From Bacteroidaceae bacterium (lineage in GTDB: Bacteria > Bacteroidota > Bacteroidia > Bacteroidales > Bacteroidaceae), in the NCBI GenBank assembly GCA_017448825.1, contig JAFSKR010000026.1, positions 1 through 53,477 of the forward strand: 53,477 nucleotides of DNA, in the 5' to 3' direction. Positions 7,844 through 16,046 of this stretch are shown here, piece after piece (positions within the stretch are counted from its first letter, which is position 1; the number at the start of each line of letters is the position of its first letter). Below the pieces are notes generated by a model, which worked only from the letters and a program-made list of their open reading frames with translations, had not been told where the DNA came from and searched no databases. Both the position numbers and the translations under genes were made by a program.

Positions 7844-8557
7844 ATGAATATTTTGATTGTTGGAGCCACTTCGGGTATCGGAAGGGCATTGTTTGAAAAG
7901 TTGGCAAAGGAGGACAATACGGTGGCTGTCGTTGGACGGCGGCAGTGCCTGTTGGATGAGTTGTGCCAACGCAATCCTGAGAAAATCTTTGCGGAGAAAG
8001 CCGATGTGACGAACATCGAAGAGGTGTCAGCGGTGATAGAAAGACTGGCAGGGAAGGTGGGACGCCTTGACCTTGCCATTGTCTGTGCAGGCACGGGAGA
8101 ACTGAATGCCGCCCTTGACTATGAAAGGGAAGTGCCAGCCATTCAGACGAATGTCGTGGGTTGGACGTATGTGGTAGATGCACTTTATCGGCGCTTTGAG
8201 CAGCAGGGACAGGGACATCTTGTCGCCATTACCTCTGTGGGCGGCTTGCGGGGCGAACCGAACGCACCTGCATACAGTGCCACCAAAGCCTACCAAATCA
8301 ACTATCTGGAGGCATTGCGGAAGAAGGCCTTTAAGGGCGGGAAGAAAGTCGTTGTGACTGACATCCGCCCCGGGCTCACTGACACGGCGATGGCGAAAGG
8401 CGAAGGGCTTTTTTGGGTGATGCCTGTCGAGAAGGTCGCTTCGCAAATCCTGTCTGCCATACAGAAAAAGAAAGGTGTGGCATACGTCACCAGACGCTGG
8501 CACGTCCTTGCTCTGCTGAACAAGAACGTGCCATGGAGTTTATATAAGCGAATGTGA
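7844..8557 (+). CDS. SDR-family NAD(P)-dependent oxidoreductase
   Basis: 237 residues, a classical short-chain dehydrogenase. The cofactor motif GATSGIG is at residues 7-13, VVGRRQ after strand 2 has the basic residues that favour NADP, CAGTGE replaces NNAG, the catalytic Ser is in AITSVGGL, and YSATK gives Tyr144 and Lys148. PGLTDTAM follows as in the family. The C-terminal tail (LLNKNVPWSLYKRM) is hydrophobic to basic, as in many Bacteroidales paralogues. The substrate is unknown. It is monocistronic with its own promoter and converges with the outer-membrane protein gene, the two stop codons lying 4 bases apart. Confidence 0.88.
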   Translation: MNILIVGATSGIGRALFEKLAKEDNTVAVVGRRQCLLDELCQRNPEKIFAEKADVTNIEEVSAVIERLAGKVGRLDLAIVCAGTGELNAALDYEREVPAIQTNVVGWTYVVDALYRRFEQQGQGHLVAITSVGGLRGEPNAPAYSATKAYQINYLEALRKKAFKGGKKVVVTDIRPGLTDTAMAKGEGLFWVMPVEKVASQILSAIQKKKGVAYVTRRWHVLALLNKNVPWSLYKRM

Positions 8558-8561
8558 AACT

Positions 8562-10664
8562 TTACTTTCTCATTCTCGATGTGTCCACTTCCTCGCGCTT
8601 CTTTTCCTTGTAGCCGCCGAACTTGTAGGTGAAGGTGATGCCGGCGATGCGGTAGCAGGAGAAGTCGGAGCGGAGGCGTTGGTGTGCCCAGGTGATGGTG
8701 GGGGAGATGGAGCGGGTTTGGAAGAGGTCTTGGCAGTAGGCGGTGAGGATGGCACGGGAGTGGGCGAAGGCGTAGCGGAGGGTGAGGTCGAGGTTGCCCG
8801 AGGCAGGGAGGTCCATCGTGCCTTGGATGGCTTTGCTACGGATGAGGCCATAGACAGTAAGTGAGAGGTCGTGGCGACGGGAGAAGCGGAGGGTGGTGCT
8901 GGAAGTAGCCATGCCGTAGGCGATGTCACGGTCGAAGGGGCAGGTGTAGTAGTCGCTGTCCTTCTCTCGCATCCACACGCCGATGAGATTGAGGCGAGTG
9001 GTGAACCACCACGAGAGGTTGAGGGGCAGGGATGCCATCAGCCCAGCCTGTTGATGGAAGTCGAAGTTGTTGAACTGGGCGATTTCGCTGAAGCGTTCGG
9101 ACGACTGGTACATGGTTTGCATGAAATAGTCTTTCTGATAGGTGAACCAAGTGCGGAAGATGTACTTGCCCTTCAGGATGTGGCTGATGCTGGTGCTGTA
9201 AGTCTTAGAGGGTTTCAGCAGCGGATTGCCAAGGATTTCTTCATACGCACCGCCATAATAGGTGGTGGCATTCTGCACAGCCCAATAGTCGGGATAGCGT
9301 TTGTCGCTGCTGAGGGAGAGTTGCCAGATGCGTTGGGCTTGGGGAGTGAAGGAGAGGCTGAGGGTGGGGAAGAAGTCCCAATCGTTCCACACGGGTGTGC
9401 GGTAGTGCTCGGCGGCGAGAGAGGCTTCAGCTGAGAGGTGGGTGCTGAACGTGTGGGAAGCCCCTGCGTAGAGGTTGAAGGTCTTTTCTGTGTTGCGAGA
9501 CAGGAGGTCGTCGGGCAGGTCGCTTTGCAGGGTGCTGCCTGTGGCGGTGTAGTGCTGTCGGCTGTGGTCAATCACGTAGGTGTAGGTGGCTCCGTAGTTG
9601 AGGCTCCAGTTTTTCTTCAGGGTGTGCTCTTGACGGAGGAAGTATTTGGTGCGGTTGATGCGTTGCTGGTTTTGTGTGAAGAAGTCCAGTTGGCTGCCAT
9701 TGAGGTTGCTGACGAGGTCTTGCGAGTGGTTGCTTTCGTAGTAGGTGAGGTCTGCCCCGATGTTCAGTCCGAAGGGGAGGGTGTAGTCGATGTGCCCGTT
9801 GTGGAGGATGTCCTTCTTGGTGTTGGCAATGGCGGATTGCTGCATACCCGTCATGTGGCTCTGGTAGTTGCCGCCGTCGTTGTTGCCGGTGTAGGCGAGG
9901 CTCAGTTGGTGTTGGTCGGAGAAGTCGTAGTCGAGCCCGATGCGGTAGTCGTGGGTGGGACGGGCATCGGATTGGGTTACGTTGTGAGTGTCGATGGGGT
10001 GTTGGGTTCCGTCGTTCAGGGTGTGGATGCCCGTCTGATGCGTTGTGTGATAGCCCTTGCCGTGGCTGATGCTGTAGAGGGCATCGAGCGAGAGTTTGCC
10101 TTGGTGATAGAGCAGGGTGGCACGTTCGTTGAACGAGGCTTCGTGCTCTGTTTCCGCTTTGGCATAGAGTTCGCCTTGCAGGGCGGTGTCTCCGTTGGTG
10201 GCTTTGTTCAGCACCAAATTGAGGAGGGCACCCCGCACTTGGTACTTGGCAGGGGCAGCCATCATCAGTTCCGCCTTTTGCAGTCGGCTGGCAGGTGTGG
10301 ACTTGAGCAGGGTGAGGAGTTGCTGGCGGGTCATGGAGGTGAGTTTGCCATTGAGGATGATGGGCACCGACTGTCCGCCCAGTTGCACGTCGTCGTCCGT
10401 GGTGGTCACGCCAGGCAGTTCTTTCAGAGCGTCGAAAGCGTTGTCGAGCGGTTTGCCCTCCGTCAGTTGGGGCATGTCGAAGATGAGTTTGCTGCCATCG
10501 ATTTGCACGATGGGGCGTTCGCCCTTCACCATCACTTCGGGCAGGGTGAGTTGGAGGCTGTCGGTGGTGGCTATTTGGATTTGGTGGGTGGAGAGCGTGT
10601 CGCTTTGGGCACGGAGGCAGGAGGGCATGACCATCACCGCCAAAAGAAGAATCATCTGTTTCAT
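8562..10664 (-). CDS. TonB-receptor-like outer membrane beta-barrel protein
   Basis: 700 residues from the ATG at 10664; the in-frame TTG at 10682 lies within the -7 element. There is a signal peptide (about 1-20, MKQMILLLAVMVMPSCLRAQ), then a short plug domain (IDGSKLIFDMPQL, LDNAFDALKELPGV, SVPIILNGK, PASRLQKAELMMAAPAKY) and a long C-terminal barrel rich in alternating aromatic strands. This is the OMP_b-brl_3 type common in Bacteroidales; the N-terminal carboxypeptidase-like repeat of SusC proteins is missing and there is no SusD neighbour. The transported or bound ligand is unknown. It is divergent from a histidine kinase/response regulator pair, which may control it (inference). Confidence 0.8.
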   Translation of the reverse strand: MKQMILLLAVMVMPSCLRAQSDTLSTHQIQIATTDSLQLTLPEVMVKGERPIVQIDGSKLIFDMPQLTEGKPLDNAFDALKELPGVTTTDDDVQLGGQSVPIILNGKLTSMTRQQLLTLLKSTPASRLQKAELMMAAPAKYQVRGALLNLVLNKATNGDTALQGELYAKAETEHEASFNERATLLYHQGKLSLDALYSISHGKGYHTTHQTGIHTLNDGTQHPIDTHNVTQSDARPTHDYRIGLDYDFSDQHQLSLAYTGNNDGGNYQSHMTGMQQSAIANTKKDILHNGHIDYTLPFGLNIGADLTYYESNHSQDLVSNLNGSQLDFFTQNQQRINRTKYFLRQEHTLKKNWSLNYGATYTYVIDHSRQHYTATGSTLQSDLPDDLLSRNTEKTFNLYAGASHTFSTHLSAEASLAAEHYRTPVWNDWDFFPTLSLSFTPQAQRIWQLSLSSDKRYPDYWAVQNATTYYGGAYEEILGNPLLKPSKTYSTSISHILKGKYIFRTWFTYQKDYFMQTMYQSSERFSEIAQFNNFDFHQQAGLMASLPLNLSWWFTTRLNLIGVWMREKDSDYYTCPFDRDIAYGMATSSTTLRFSRRHDLSLTVYGLIRSKAIQGTMDLPASGNLDLTLRYAFAHSRAILTAYCQDLFQTRSISPTITWAHQRLRSDFSCYRIAGITFTYKFGGYKEKKREEVDTSRMRK

Positions 10665-10679
10665 GTTGTTTTTTGAGTG

Positions 10680-10804
10680 CAAAGTTACGGTGCTTTTTTC
10701 GTTCCCGGCGAAGACTTTCAGTTATGGAGTCTTACCAACGAGACAGAAAAGTGTTATTTAGTCTTATCAAAAAACGGGAATCTGCATGAAAACCCTTAAT
10801 TTTG
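10680..10804. promoter_or_regulatory. divergent promoters: outer-membrane protein and histidine kinase
   Basis: Minus strand TAACTTTG (10687-10680), 15 bases before the outer-membrane gene ATG; plus strand TAATTTTG (10797-10804), 4 bases before the kinase ATG at 10809. The 108 bases between would be a natural site for the neighbouring response regulator; no clear direct-repeat operator was recognised. Confidence 0.6.
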
Positions 10805-10808
10805 CAGC

Positions 10809-12464
10809 ATGAAACTACCGCTCAAGACTATTACCGTTCTTGTCGTCGCAGCCCTCACAGCCATCTTCCTCTATCAGGTCTATTGGCTTCATCGCCTCTA
10901 CGAGACCCGCAAGCAGGAGATGGAGGAGAGCATTGTGGAGGCACTTCGCATCTCGGATTATAACGAGATGGTGCTCCGCATCGCCAAACTCTCGCAAAAG
11001 ACACAAACGCATGGCGAGGTCAGTTATGCCACGGGCTACAAGATGGACGTGGACAACCAGATGGTGTATGCTGGCTCTGTCACTACCGTCCGGCAGAAGG
11101 GCTACGACGCCATCATCATGAAGGACGAGAAACTGACCGACACCATCACCATTCGGCGTGACAGCGTGGCTGGCAAGCGGCACATGCGGGTGGACGTGCA
11201 TTCATACGATACCGAGAAAACGGAGAAAAACAAGGCATTGGTGAGTGGTGGAAATGGGCTTTTCTCCGCCGTGGTGGACGACCAGAAGTCTGTCCGCGAC
11301 TTGACGCAGATGATGCAGCAAGGCATCCACAACGGTATCGACCTGTTGAGCGAGCCCGACGTGGCGGTGTTCGACAGCCTCCTGACGTTGAGGCTGCAAG
11401 AGCATCACATCGACACGGCACATCGGCTGGAGCAACTTCTTTTCCATGTGAAAGCCACCGAAAAGGCGGACACACTGGGTGTGGACACCCTCAACCTTCT
11501 CACCACGCCTCACTATCAGCCCACCCCGAAAGCCGTGCATTACGACTACCACTACACCAGTTCGCCGCACAGCCTTTACCGCCTGTGGATGGAGCCGGTC
11601 GCCGTGAGTGTGCTGAAGTCGCTGAAGGGTATCATCGCCAGTTCCCTGTTCACGTTGATTGTTCTCGCATTCACGTTCTGGTATCTCATCCACACGTTGC
11701 TGAAACAGAAGACGCTCGACGAAATGAAGAGCGACTTCACCCACAACATCACCCACGAACTGAAGACTCCCATTGCTGTGGCATACGCTGCCAACGATGC
11801 CCTGCTTCACTTCCATCAAGGGGAGGACGCGGAGACACGGGAGAAGTACCTTCGTGTCTCTCAGGAGCAACTGCAACGCCTGGGCGGCATGGTGGAGCAG
11901 ATTCTGTCGGTGAGTGCAGAACGGCAGAAAAACTTTGTGCTGAAACTGGAAGTGTTGCGTGTGAAGGACGTGGTGACGGCAGCCATGGAGACTCAGAAGA
12001 TGAAGAACGGGAAGCCTCTCCACATCGCCACCGCCATTCGGCCCGACGACTTGACGCTGACGGCTGACCGCACCCTGCTCTTGCAGATGTTGGGCAATTT
12101 GCTGGATAATGCGGTGAAATACTCGGCGGCGGAGGCGGACATCAACATCTGTGGCGGCATCACTCGTGACGGAACAACGTTCATCTCTGTCAGCGACCGT
12201 GGCATCGGCATCACCCCCGAGCAGCAACGCCACATCTTTGAGAAGTTCTATCGGGTGCCTAATGGCAACCTCCACAACGTGAAGGGGCATGGGCTGGGGC
12301 TCTATTACGTGGCGACCATGATGCAGTTGCACCGAGGCGCTGTCTATGTCGAGAGCAAGCCAGGGGAGGGCAGCACCTTCATCCTTCATTTCCCCAAACC
12401 TAACGCCCACACGCTCAATCTTTTGGCATGGCTCATGGGCGGAATGCTCATCTCTTTCCTATAA
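10809..12464 (+). CDS. sensor histidine kinase
   Basis: 551 residues. One transmembrane helix at about 7-25, a periplasmic sensor region of some 230 residues with no recognised domain, and a second helix near 275-297 (ASSLFTLIVLAFTFWYLIHTLL). HisKA motif THNITHELKTPIA has the phospho-acceptor His316. The HATPase part shows the N box LLQMLGNLLDNAVKYS, the G1 box SDRGIGI, the F box FEKFYR and the G2 box GHGLGLYY. The extreme C-terminus (NLLAWLMGGMLISFL) is an unusual hydrophobic tail after the normal end of the ATPase fold. It is co-transcribed with the response regulator, whose ATG lies 5 bases downstream. The signal is unknown; the divergent outer-membrane protein is a candidate target. Confidence 0.92.
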   Translation: MKLPLKTITVLVVAALTAIFLYQVYWLHRLYETRKQEMEESIVEALRISDYNEMVLRIAKLSQKTQTHGEVSYATGYKMDVDNQMVYAGSVTTVRQKGYDAIIMKDEKLTDTITIRRDSVAGKRHMRVDVHSYDTEKTEKNKALVSGGNGLFSAVVDDQKSVRDLTQMMQQGIHNGIDLLSEPDVAVFDSLLTLRLQEHHIDTAHRLEQLLFHVKATEKADTLGVDTLNLLTTPHYQPTPKAVHYDYHYTSSPHSLYRLWMEPVAVSVLKSLKGIIASSLFTLIVLAFTFWYLIHTLLKQKTLDEMKSDFTHNITHELKTPIAVAYAANDALLHFHQGEDAETREKYLRVSQEQLQRLGGMVEQILSVSAERQKNFVLKLEVLRVKDVVTAAMETQKMKNGKPLHIATAIRPDDLTLTADRTLLLQMLGNLLDNAVKYSAAEADINICGGITRDGTTFISVSDRGIGITPEQQRHIFEKFYRVPNGNLHNVKGHGLGLYYVATMMQLHRGAVYVESKPGEGSTFILHFPKPNAHTLNLLAWLMGGMLISFL

Positions 12465-12469
12465 TTCCT

Positions 12470-13192
12470 ATGACTCCCAACGAAAACATAACGGTACTCT
12501 TGGTCGAGGATGAAGCCACCCTCGCCCTCATCATCAAAGACACGCTCGACACCCAAGGTTTCTCCATCCACATTGCCCGCGACGGCGAAGAGGGCTTGCG
12601 GATGTACTTCTCGCTTCGTCCCGACATCATCGTTGCCGACGTGATGATGCCCCGCATGGACGGTTTCGACATGGTGAAACGCCTTCGTCAGACTGACCCC
12701 CACATTCCCGTCCTTTTTCTGACGGCACGCACGGCGACCGAAGACGTGGTGCATGGTTTTGAACTCGGCGCGAACGACTACCTTCGCAAACCCTTCGGCA
12801 TGCAGGAACTGATGATTCGTCTCAAAGCCCTCGTCGGACGTGCCTGCATCGCTCCCGCCCCCGACAAGAAAGAGGAGCACCGCTTCATCCTCGGCAACTA
12901 CCAACTCGACACCCTCACCCAGCAACTCCTTTTCTCCGATGCTGACTTCACCCCGCAGGTCTTCTCGCTTTCCCATCGAGAGGCTGAAATCCTGAAACGG
13001 CTCTGCCAGCATCGAGGTGACGTGGTGCCCATCCGCGACATCCTCCTCGAACTCTGGGGCGACGATTCCTTCTTCAACACCCGCAGCCTTCATGTCTTCA
13101 TTTCCAAACTTCGCCACAAGCTCTCCCGCGACCCCGACATCCGCATCATCAACGTGCGCGGCATAGGCTACAAACTCATCACGAAAGACTGA
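12470..13192 (+). CDS. OmpR-family response regulator
   Basis: 240 residues from the ATG at 12470, directly after the kinase stop; an upstream in-frame ATG at 12428 would overlap the kinase and adds no receiver sequence. The receiver domain (ITVLLVEDEATLAL, DIIVADVMMPRMDGFD with acceptor Asp57, FLTART, DYLRKPFG with the conserved Lys) is followed by a winged-helix DNA-binding domain (LSHREAEILKRL, NTRSLHVFISKLRHKL, IRIINVRGIGYKL). It is the cognate partner of the preceding kinase. Confidence 0.93.
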   Translation: MTPNENITVLLVEDEATLALIIKDTLDTQGFSIHIARDGEEGLRMYFSLRPDIIVADVMMPRMDGFDMVKRLRQTDPHIPVLFLTARTATEDVVHGFELGANDYLRKPFGMQELMIRLKALVGRACIAPAPDKKEEHRFILGNYQLDTLTQQLLFSDADFTPQVFSLSHREAEILKRLCQHRGDVVPIRDILLELWGDDSFFNTRSLHVFISKLRHKLSRDPDIRIINVRGIGYKLITKD

Positions 13193-13200
13193 ACTCCTTA

Positions 13201-13301
13201 CGCCCGATACCCCAAAAGGGGTGAGAGTCTCACCTGTACCATAGGTGAGACTCTGACGTATACCACAGGTGAGAGTCTCACCCCTTGTGAGGCATCGGGC
13301 G
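13201..13301. repeat. three-palindrome cluster B, between the response regulator and trpS
   Basis: Units GGTGAGAGTCTCACC at 13220-13234 and 13269-13283 are perfect palindromes with a one-base centre; a half-degenerate copy (GGTGAGACTCT) sits between them at 13244, giving a 24-25-base period. The whole is enclosed by CGCCCGAT (13201-13208) and ATCGGGCG (13294-13301). The architecture matches clusters A and C, the sequence does not. Confidence 0.75.
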
Positions 13302-13312
13302 CACCTAAAAAC

Positions 13313-13356
13313 AGAGAGAGAGGAAATGCCGATGGGGGCACTTCCTCTCTCTCTTT
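13313..13356. terminator. bidirectional terminator between the regulator and trpS
   Basis: AGAGAGAGGAA pairs with TTCCTCTCTCT, with a second GCC/GGC contact inside, followed by TTTA on the plus strand. The flanking genes converge here. Confidence 0.6.
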
Positions 13357-13374
13357 ATGGGTTCTTTGTAGGGG

Positions 13375-14367
13375 TTAGTAAACTCTGAATCCGATAATCT
13401 TTCTCACCTCACGGAGCGTGGCAGCCGCACTTTCGCGTGCCTTTTCAGCACCGAGTTTCGCCACCTTGTCGAGCAGTTCCTGATTGTTCTTGTACTCAAG
13501 GATGCGTTCGCGGATGGGGGCGAGCGTGTTCACGATGTCCTCAGCCAGTTGCTTCTTCAGGTCGCCGTAGCGGATGGTCATGTCGTTCCACTTCTCGTTG
13601 AAGTAGTCGTAGGTCTCCTTGCTGGAGGCAATTTCCATCAGCGTGAAAAGGTTCTGGATGACTTCGGGCTTCTCCTGGTTGGGTTCCGTAGGACCTGAAT
13701 CGGTCACCGCCTTCTTCACCTTCTTCTCGATGCTCTTGGCGTCTTCGTAGAGGTAGATGCAGTTGCCTTCCGACTTGCCCATCTTGCCACTGCCGTCGAG
13801 TCCTGGAATCTTGATGGCATGGTCGCCAAAGTAGAAGTTCTGTGGCTCGGGGAAGAACTCCACGCCGTAGATGTTGTTGAAGCGGCGGGCACACTTGCGT
13901 GCCATCTCCATGTTCTGCTCCTGGTCTTTGCCCACGGGCACCTTGGCGGCACGGTGTTGCAAGATGTCGGCTGCCATCAGCGTGGGGTAGGTGAGCAAAC
14001 CGGCGTTCACGTTGTTGGGCTGCTTACGTGCCTTCTCCTTGAAGGTCGTCACACGCTCCAGTTCGCCGAGATAGCAGTTCATGTTCAGATAGAGGTACAA
14101 CTCGATGGTCTCGGGCACGTCACTCTGTATGTAGATGGTTGATTTTTCGGGGTCGATGCCGCAAGCCAGATACTCCGCCAAGATGGTGCGAGCCGACTGC
14201 TGGATGTCTTCGGGCTTGGGGTGGGTGGTGAGCGAGTGCCAGTCGGCGATGAAGTAGTAGCAGTTATAGTCTTCCTGCATCTTCACAAAGTTCTGCACTG
14301 CTCCATAATAGTTTCCGAGGTGGAGGTTTCCCGTAGGGCGAATGCCACTCAAAACGATTTCTTTCAT
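13375..14367 (-). CDS. trpS: tryptophanyl-tRNA synthetase
   Basis: 330 residues, normal bacterial length. The class I signature GNLHLGNYYGA (residues 14-24) stands for HIGH, and GKMGKSEGN (KMGKS at 195-199) for KMSKS. GIRPTGNLHLG, YFIADWHSLT, VGKDQEQNMEMAR and PGLDGSGKMGKS are characteristic of TrpRS rather than TyrRS. It charges tRNA-Trp. It is transcribed alone from a -7 element at 14391-14398 and terminates at the shared hairpin at 13313-13356. No tryptophan leader peptide was found upstream. Confidence 0.97.
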   Translation of the reverse strand: MKEIVLSGIRPTGNLHLGNYYGAVQNFVKMQEDYNCYYFIADWHSLTTHPKPEDIQQSARTILAEYLACGIDPEKSTIYIQSDVPETIELYLYLNMNCYLGELERVTTFKEKARKQPNNVNAGLLTYPTLMAADILQHRAAKVPVGKDQEQNMEMARKCARRFNNIYGVEFFPEPQNFYFGDHAIKIPGLDGSGKMGKSEGNCIYLYEDAKSIEKKVKKAVTDSGPTEPNQEKPEVIQNLFTLMEIASSKETYDYFNEKWNDMTIRYGDLKKQLAEDIVNTLAPIRERILEYKNNQELLDKVAKLGAEKARESAAATLREVRKIIGFRVY

Positions 14368-14390
14368 GTTTTATTTGCTTAAATTTTATG

Positions 14391-14398
14391 CAAAGGTA
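14391..14398 (-). promoter_or_regulatory. -7 element of trpS
   Basis: TACCTTTG on the minus strand, 23 bases upstream of the trpS ATG. No clear -33 element. Confidence 0.6.
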
Positions 14399-14405
14399 GT
14401 GATTT

Positions 14406-14505
14406 TAAGCGAAAAGTGAAGAGTGAAAAGTGAAAAATTGAAGTTTCCTTTGTCCTGATGGTTGGTAACTTCTGTTTTTCACTTTTCACTCTTCACTTTT
14501 TGCTT
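14406..14505. repeat. long imperfect inverted repeat (AAAGTGAAGAGTGAAAAGTG type)
   Basis: The left arm (14406-14445: TAAGCGAAAAGTGAAGAGTG, then AAAAGTGAAAAATTGAAGTT) and the right arm (about 14467-14506, its near-perfect complement) surround a roughly 20-base loop. The arms are about 39 bases. It fills the space between trpS and the AlkD gene, and the TAA of the AlkD gene lies at the edge of the right arm. It is a mobile-looking, MITE-like element that could also terminate transcription. Confidence 0.75.
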
Positions 14506-15298
14506 AAGAAACTTTCTTGTCCATCCACATCTTCCGTTCTCCCTCCGACATCTTCTCAATTGCATATCGGAGAGCCGTGCGGGGCATTTCGTGGGCGTGT
14601 AGGTCGAGGAAGTCGCGGAGAAGGTCGAGAGAAACACGCTTGCCCATCTCGCGGAGCATCCAACCGACGGCTTTGTGCATGAGGTCGTGGGGATGGTGAA
14701 GGTGCATCTCTGCATAGCGGAGGCACCACGAAGGGTCGCCCTGCTGTGAGGTCTTCCATGTGCAGACAATGCTCATGCGTTGCTTCCAGAGGTTGGGGCT
14801 GTGGGCGAGGGAATCGATGACTTTCTGTTTGTAGGCATGATGAAGCCCTGCCTCTTTGCCGCCAAGAAAGGTGGGCAGGAGCAGCCAATGCCCGATGACT
14901 TTAGGCACAGACATGTCCACCAAGTCCCAGTTGTTGGCTTGTTTGGCGTACTTCAGATAGAGCGTCACGATTTCATCTCGTTTGCGGATGGCATCAGGCT
15001 CGTTCGTCAGCCGTTTCGTTGCCAGTCGCTCGAATTTGTCAACCAGCAACAGCCAACCGCAGAGCCGCACTTCGTGCCAGCGGTTCATCAGCAGTTCGGG
15101 AATCTCGTTGAGTGGTGTGTCCTTTGCCGCCTTTACCACCTCTCGTGTCTGCGGCACCTTGATGCCCAAGAACTCGTCGCCATACCCATACTCTCCCTTT
15201 GCGGTCTTGAAAAACCGCATCAATCCCCGTCGCTGCTCCTCATCGTACAGCGACTCCATGTATTCGATAATGTCCTTTGCTGTTGTTTTTGTGTTCAT
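14504..15298 (-). CDS. DNA alkylation repair protein (AlkD-like)
   Basis: 264 residues, an all-helical HEAT-like repeat protein of the AlkD family: EFLGIKVPQTREVVK, LLMNRWHEVRLCGWLLLV, NNWDLVDMSVPKVIGHWL, and LHHPHDLMHKAVGWMLREMG with its conserved final-helix pattern. AlkD enzymes excise bulky or cationic alkylpurines without base flipping. WDLVD supplies the conserved Trp and Asp of the active site. It lies downstream of the acetyltransferase gene on the same strand, 13 bases away, and is probably co-transcribed. Its stop codon abuts the inverted repeat. Confidence 0.88.
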   Translation of the reverse strand: MNTKTTAKDIIEYMESLYDEEQRRGLMRFFKTAKGEYGYGDEFLGIKVPQTREVVKAAKDTPLNEIPELLMNRWHEVRLCGWLLLVDKFERLATKRLTNEPDAIRKRDEIVTLYLKYAKQANNWDLVDMSVPKVIGHWLLLPTFLGGKEAGLHHAYKQKVIDSLAHSPNLWKQRMSIVCTWKTSQQGDPSWCLRYAEMHLHHPHDLMHKAVGWMLREMGKRVSLDLLRDFLDLHAHEMPRTALRYAIEKMSEGERKMWMDKKVS

Positions 15299-15311
15299 AC
15301 AATGATGTTTA

Positions 15312-15929
15312 TTAGATGCTCTTTCCGTCAGCTACTCTGTCCCAACACTTCTCTTTGTCGGCTTCTGTAATCGGACGGATGACTCGGCAAGGATTGCCTA
15401 CGGCGACGGAGTTGCTGGGGATGTCCTTCACCACCACACTGCCACCACCGATGACGACGTTGCTGCCGATGGTGACGCCCGGCATGACTTGCACACCGCC
15501 ACCAATCCACACGTTGTCGCCAACCGTGATGGGATAGGCATATTCCAACCCAGCGTTTCGGCGTTCGGCATCGATAGGATGCCCTGCCGTGTAGAAGCCG
15601 CAGTTGGGAGCAATGAAGACGTTATCGCCAAAGGTGACCTTGGCGGCATCGAGAATCACGGTATTGTGGTTGGCAAAGAAGTTTTCGCCCACTTCGATGT
15701 TATAGCCATAATCGCACCAGAACGGTGCAATGATGCAGAAAGCCTCCTTGGTGCGTCCCAACAACTGTTGCATCAACGTCCGTTGCCCAGCCTCGTCCGA
15801 CGGCTTCAACTGGTTATACTCATAGCACAGGTCTTTCGCCCGTTTGCGTTCCTCGAGCAGTTCGGGGTCGTAGTTGGCATCGTACATCAACTGATGCAGC
15901 ATTTTCTCTTTTTCACTTAATATTTCCAT
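15312..15929 (-). CDS. sugar O-acetyltransferase (maltose/galactoside acetyltransferase family)
   Basis: 205 residues. The N-terminal Mac domain (SEKEKMLHQLMYDANYDPEL ...RAKDLCYEYN) is followed by a left-handed beta-helix of hexapeptide repeats (NFFANHNTVILDAAKVTFGD, VFIAPNCGFYTAGHPID with the active-site His, VTIGSNVVIGGGSVVVKDIP) and the terminal VGNPCRVIRPI. It transfers acetyl from acetyl-CoA to a sugar hydroxyl; the physiological sugar is uncertain. Trimeric and cytoplasmic by family. It has its own promoter at 15953-15960, divergent from nadD, and the AlkD gene follows. Confidence 0.9.
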   Translation of the reverse strand: MEILSEKEKMLHQLMYDANYDPELLEERKRAKDLCYEYNQLKPSDEAGQRTLMQQLLGRTKEAFCIIAPFWCDYGYNIEVGENFFANHNTVILDAAKVTFGDNVFIAPNCGFYTAGHPIDAERRNAGLEYAYPITVGDNVWIGGGVQVMPGVTIGSNVVIGGGSVVVKDIPSNSVAVGNPCRVIRPITEADKEKCWDRVADGKSI

Positions 15930-15952
15930 GTTAGTTCTTCCATTCTGTTATG

Positions 15953-16022
15953 CAAAGGTATCACTTTTTTCTGAAAAAACAATTGCTCAAGATGGAAGAA
16001 TCAAGAATTATCATTATCTTTG
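15953..16022. promoter_or_regulatory. divergent promoters: acetyltransferase and nadD
   Basis: Minus strand TACCTTTG (15960-15953) with TTG 19 bases upstream (15982-15980) serves the acetyltransferase gene. Plus strand TATCTTTG (16015-16022) lies 24 bases before the nadD ATG. Confidence 0.7.
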
Positions 16023-16046
16023 CAACCATAAAAACAGAAGCGCATC

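Noticed and set aside
9438-10676. Long plus-strand ORF of about 412 codons opposite the outer-membrane protein gene
   Set aside because: It is valine- and glycine-rich low-complexity translation, lies wholly antisense to a gene with signal peptide and barrel features, and has no promoter or ribosome binding site.
11202-12410. Minus-strand ORF of about 400 codons opposite the histidine kinase
   Set aside because: The kinase frame has every HisKA and ATPase motif; the antisense frame has no recognisable domain and is a codon-bias shadow.
14367-14405. Tryptophan leader peptide or T-box-like control of trpS
   Set aside because: The leader is only about 20-30 bases and has no Trp codons or stem; such control seems absent.
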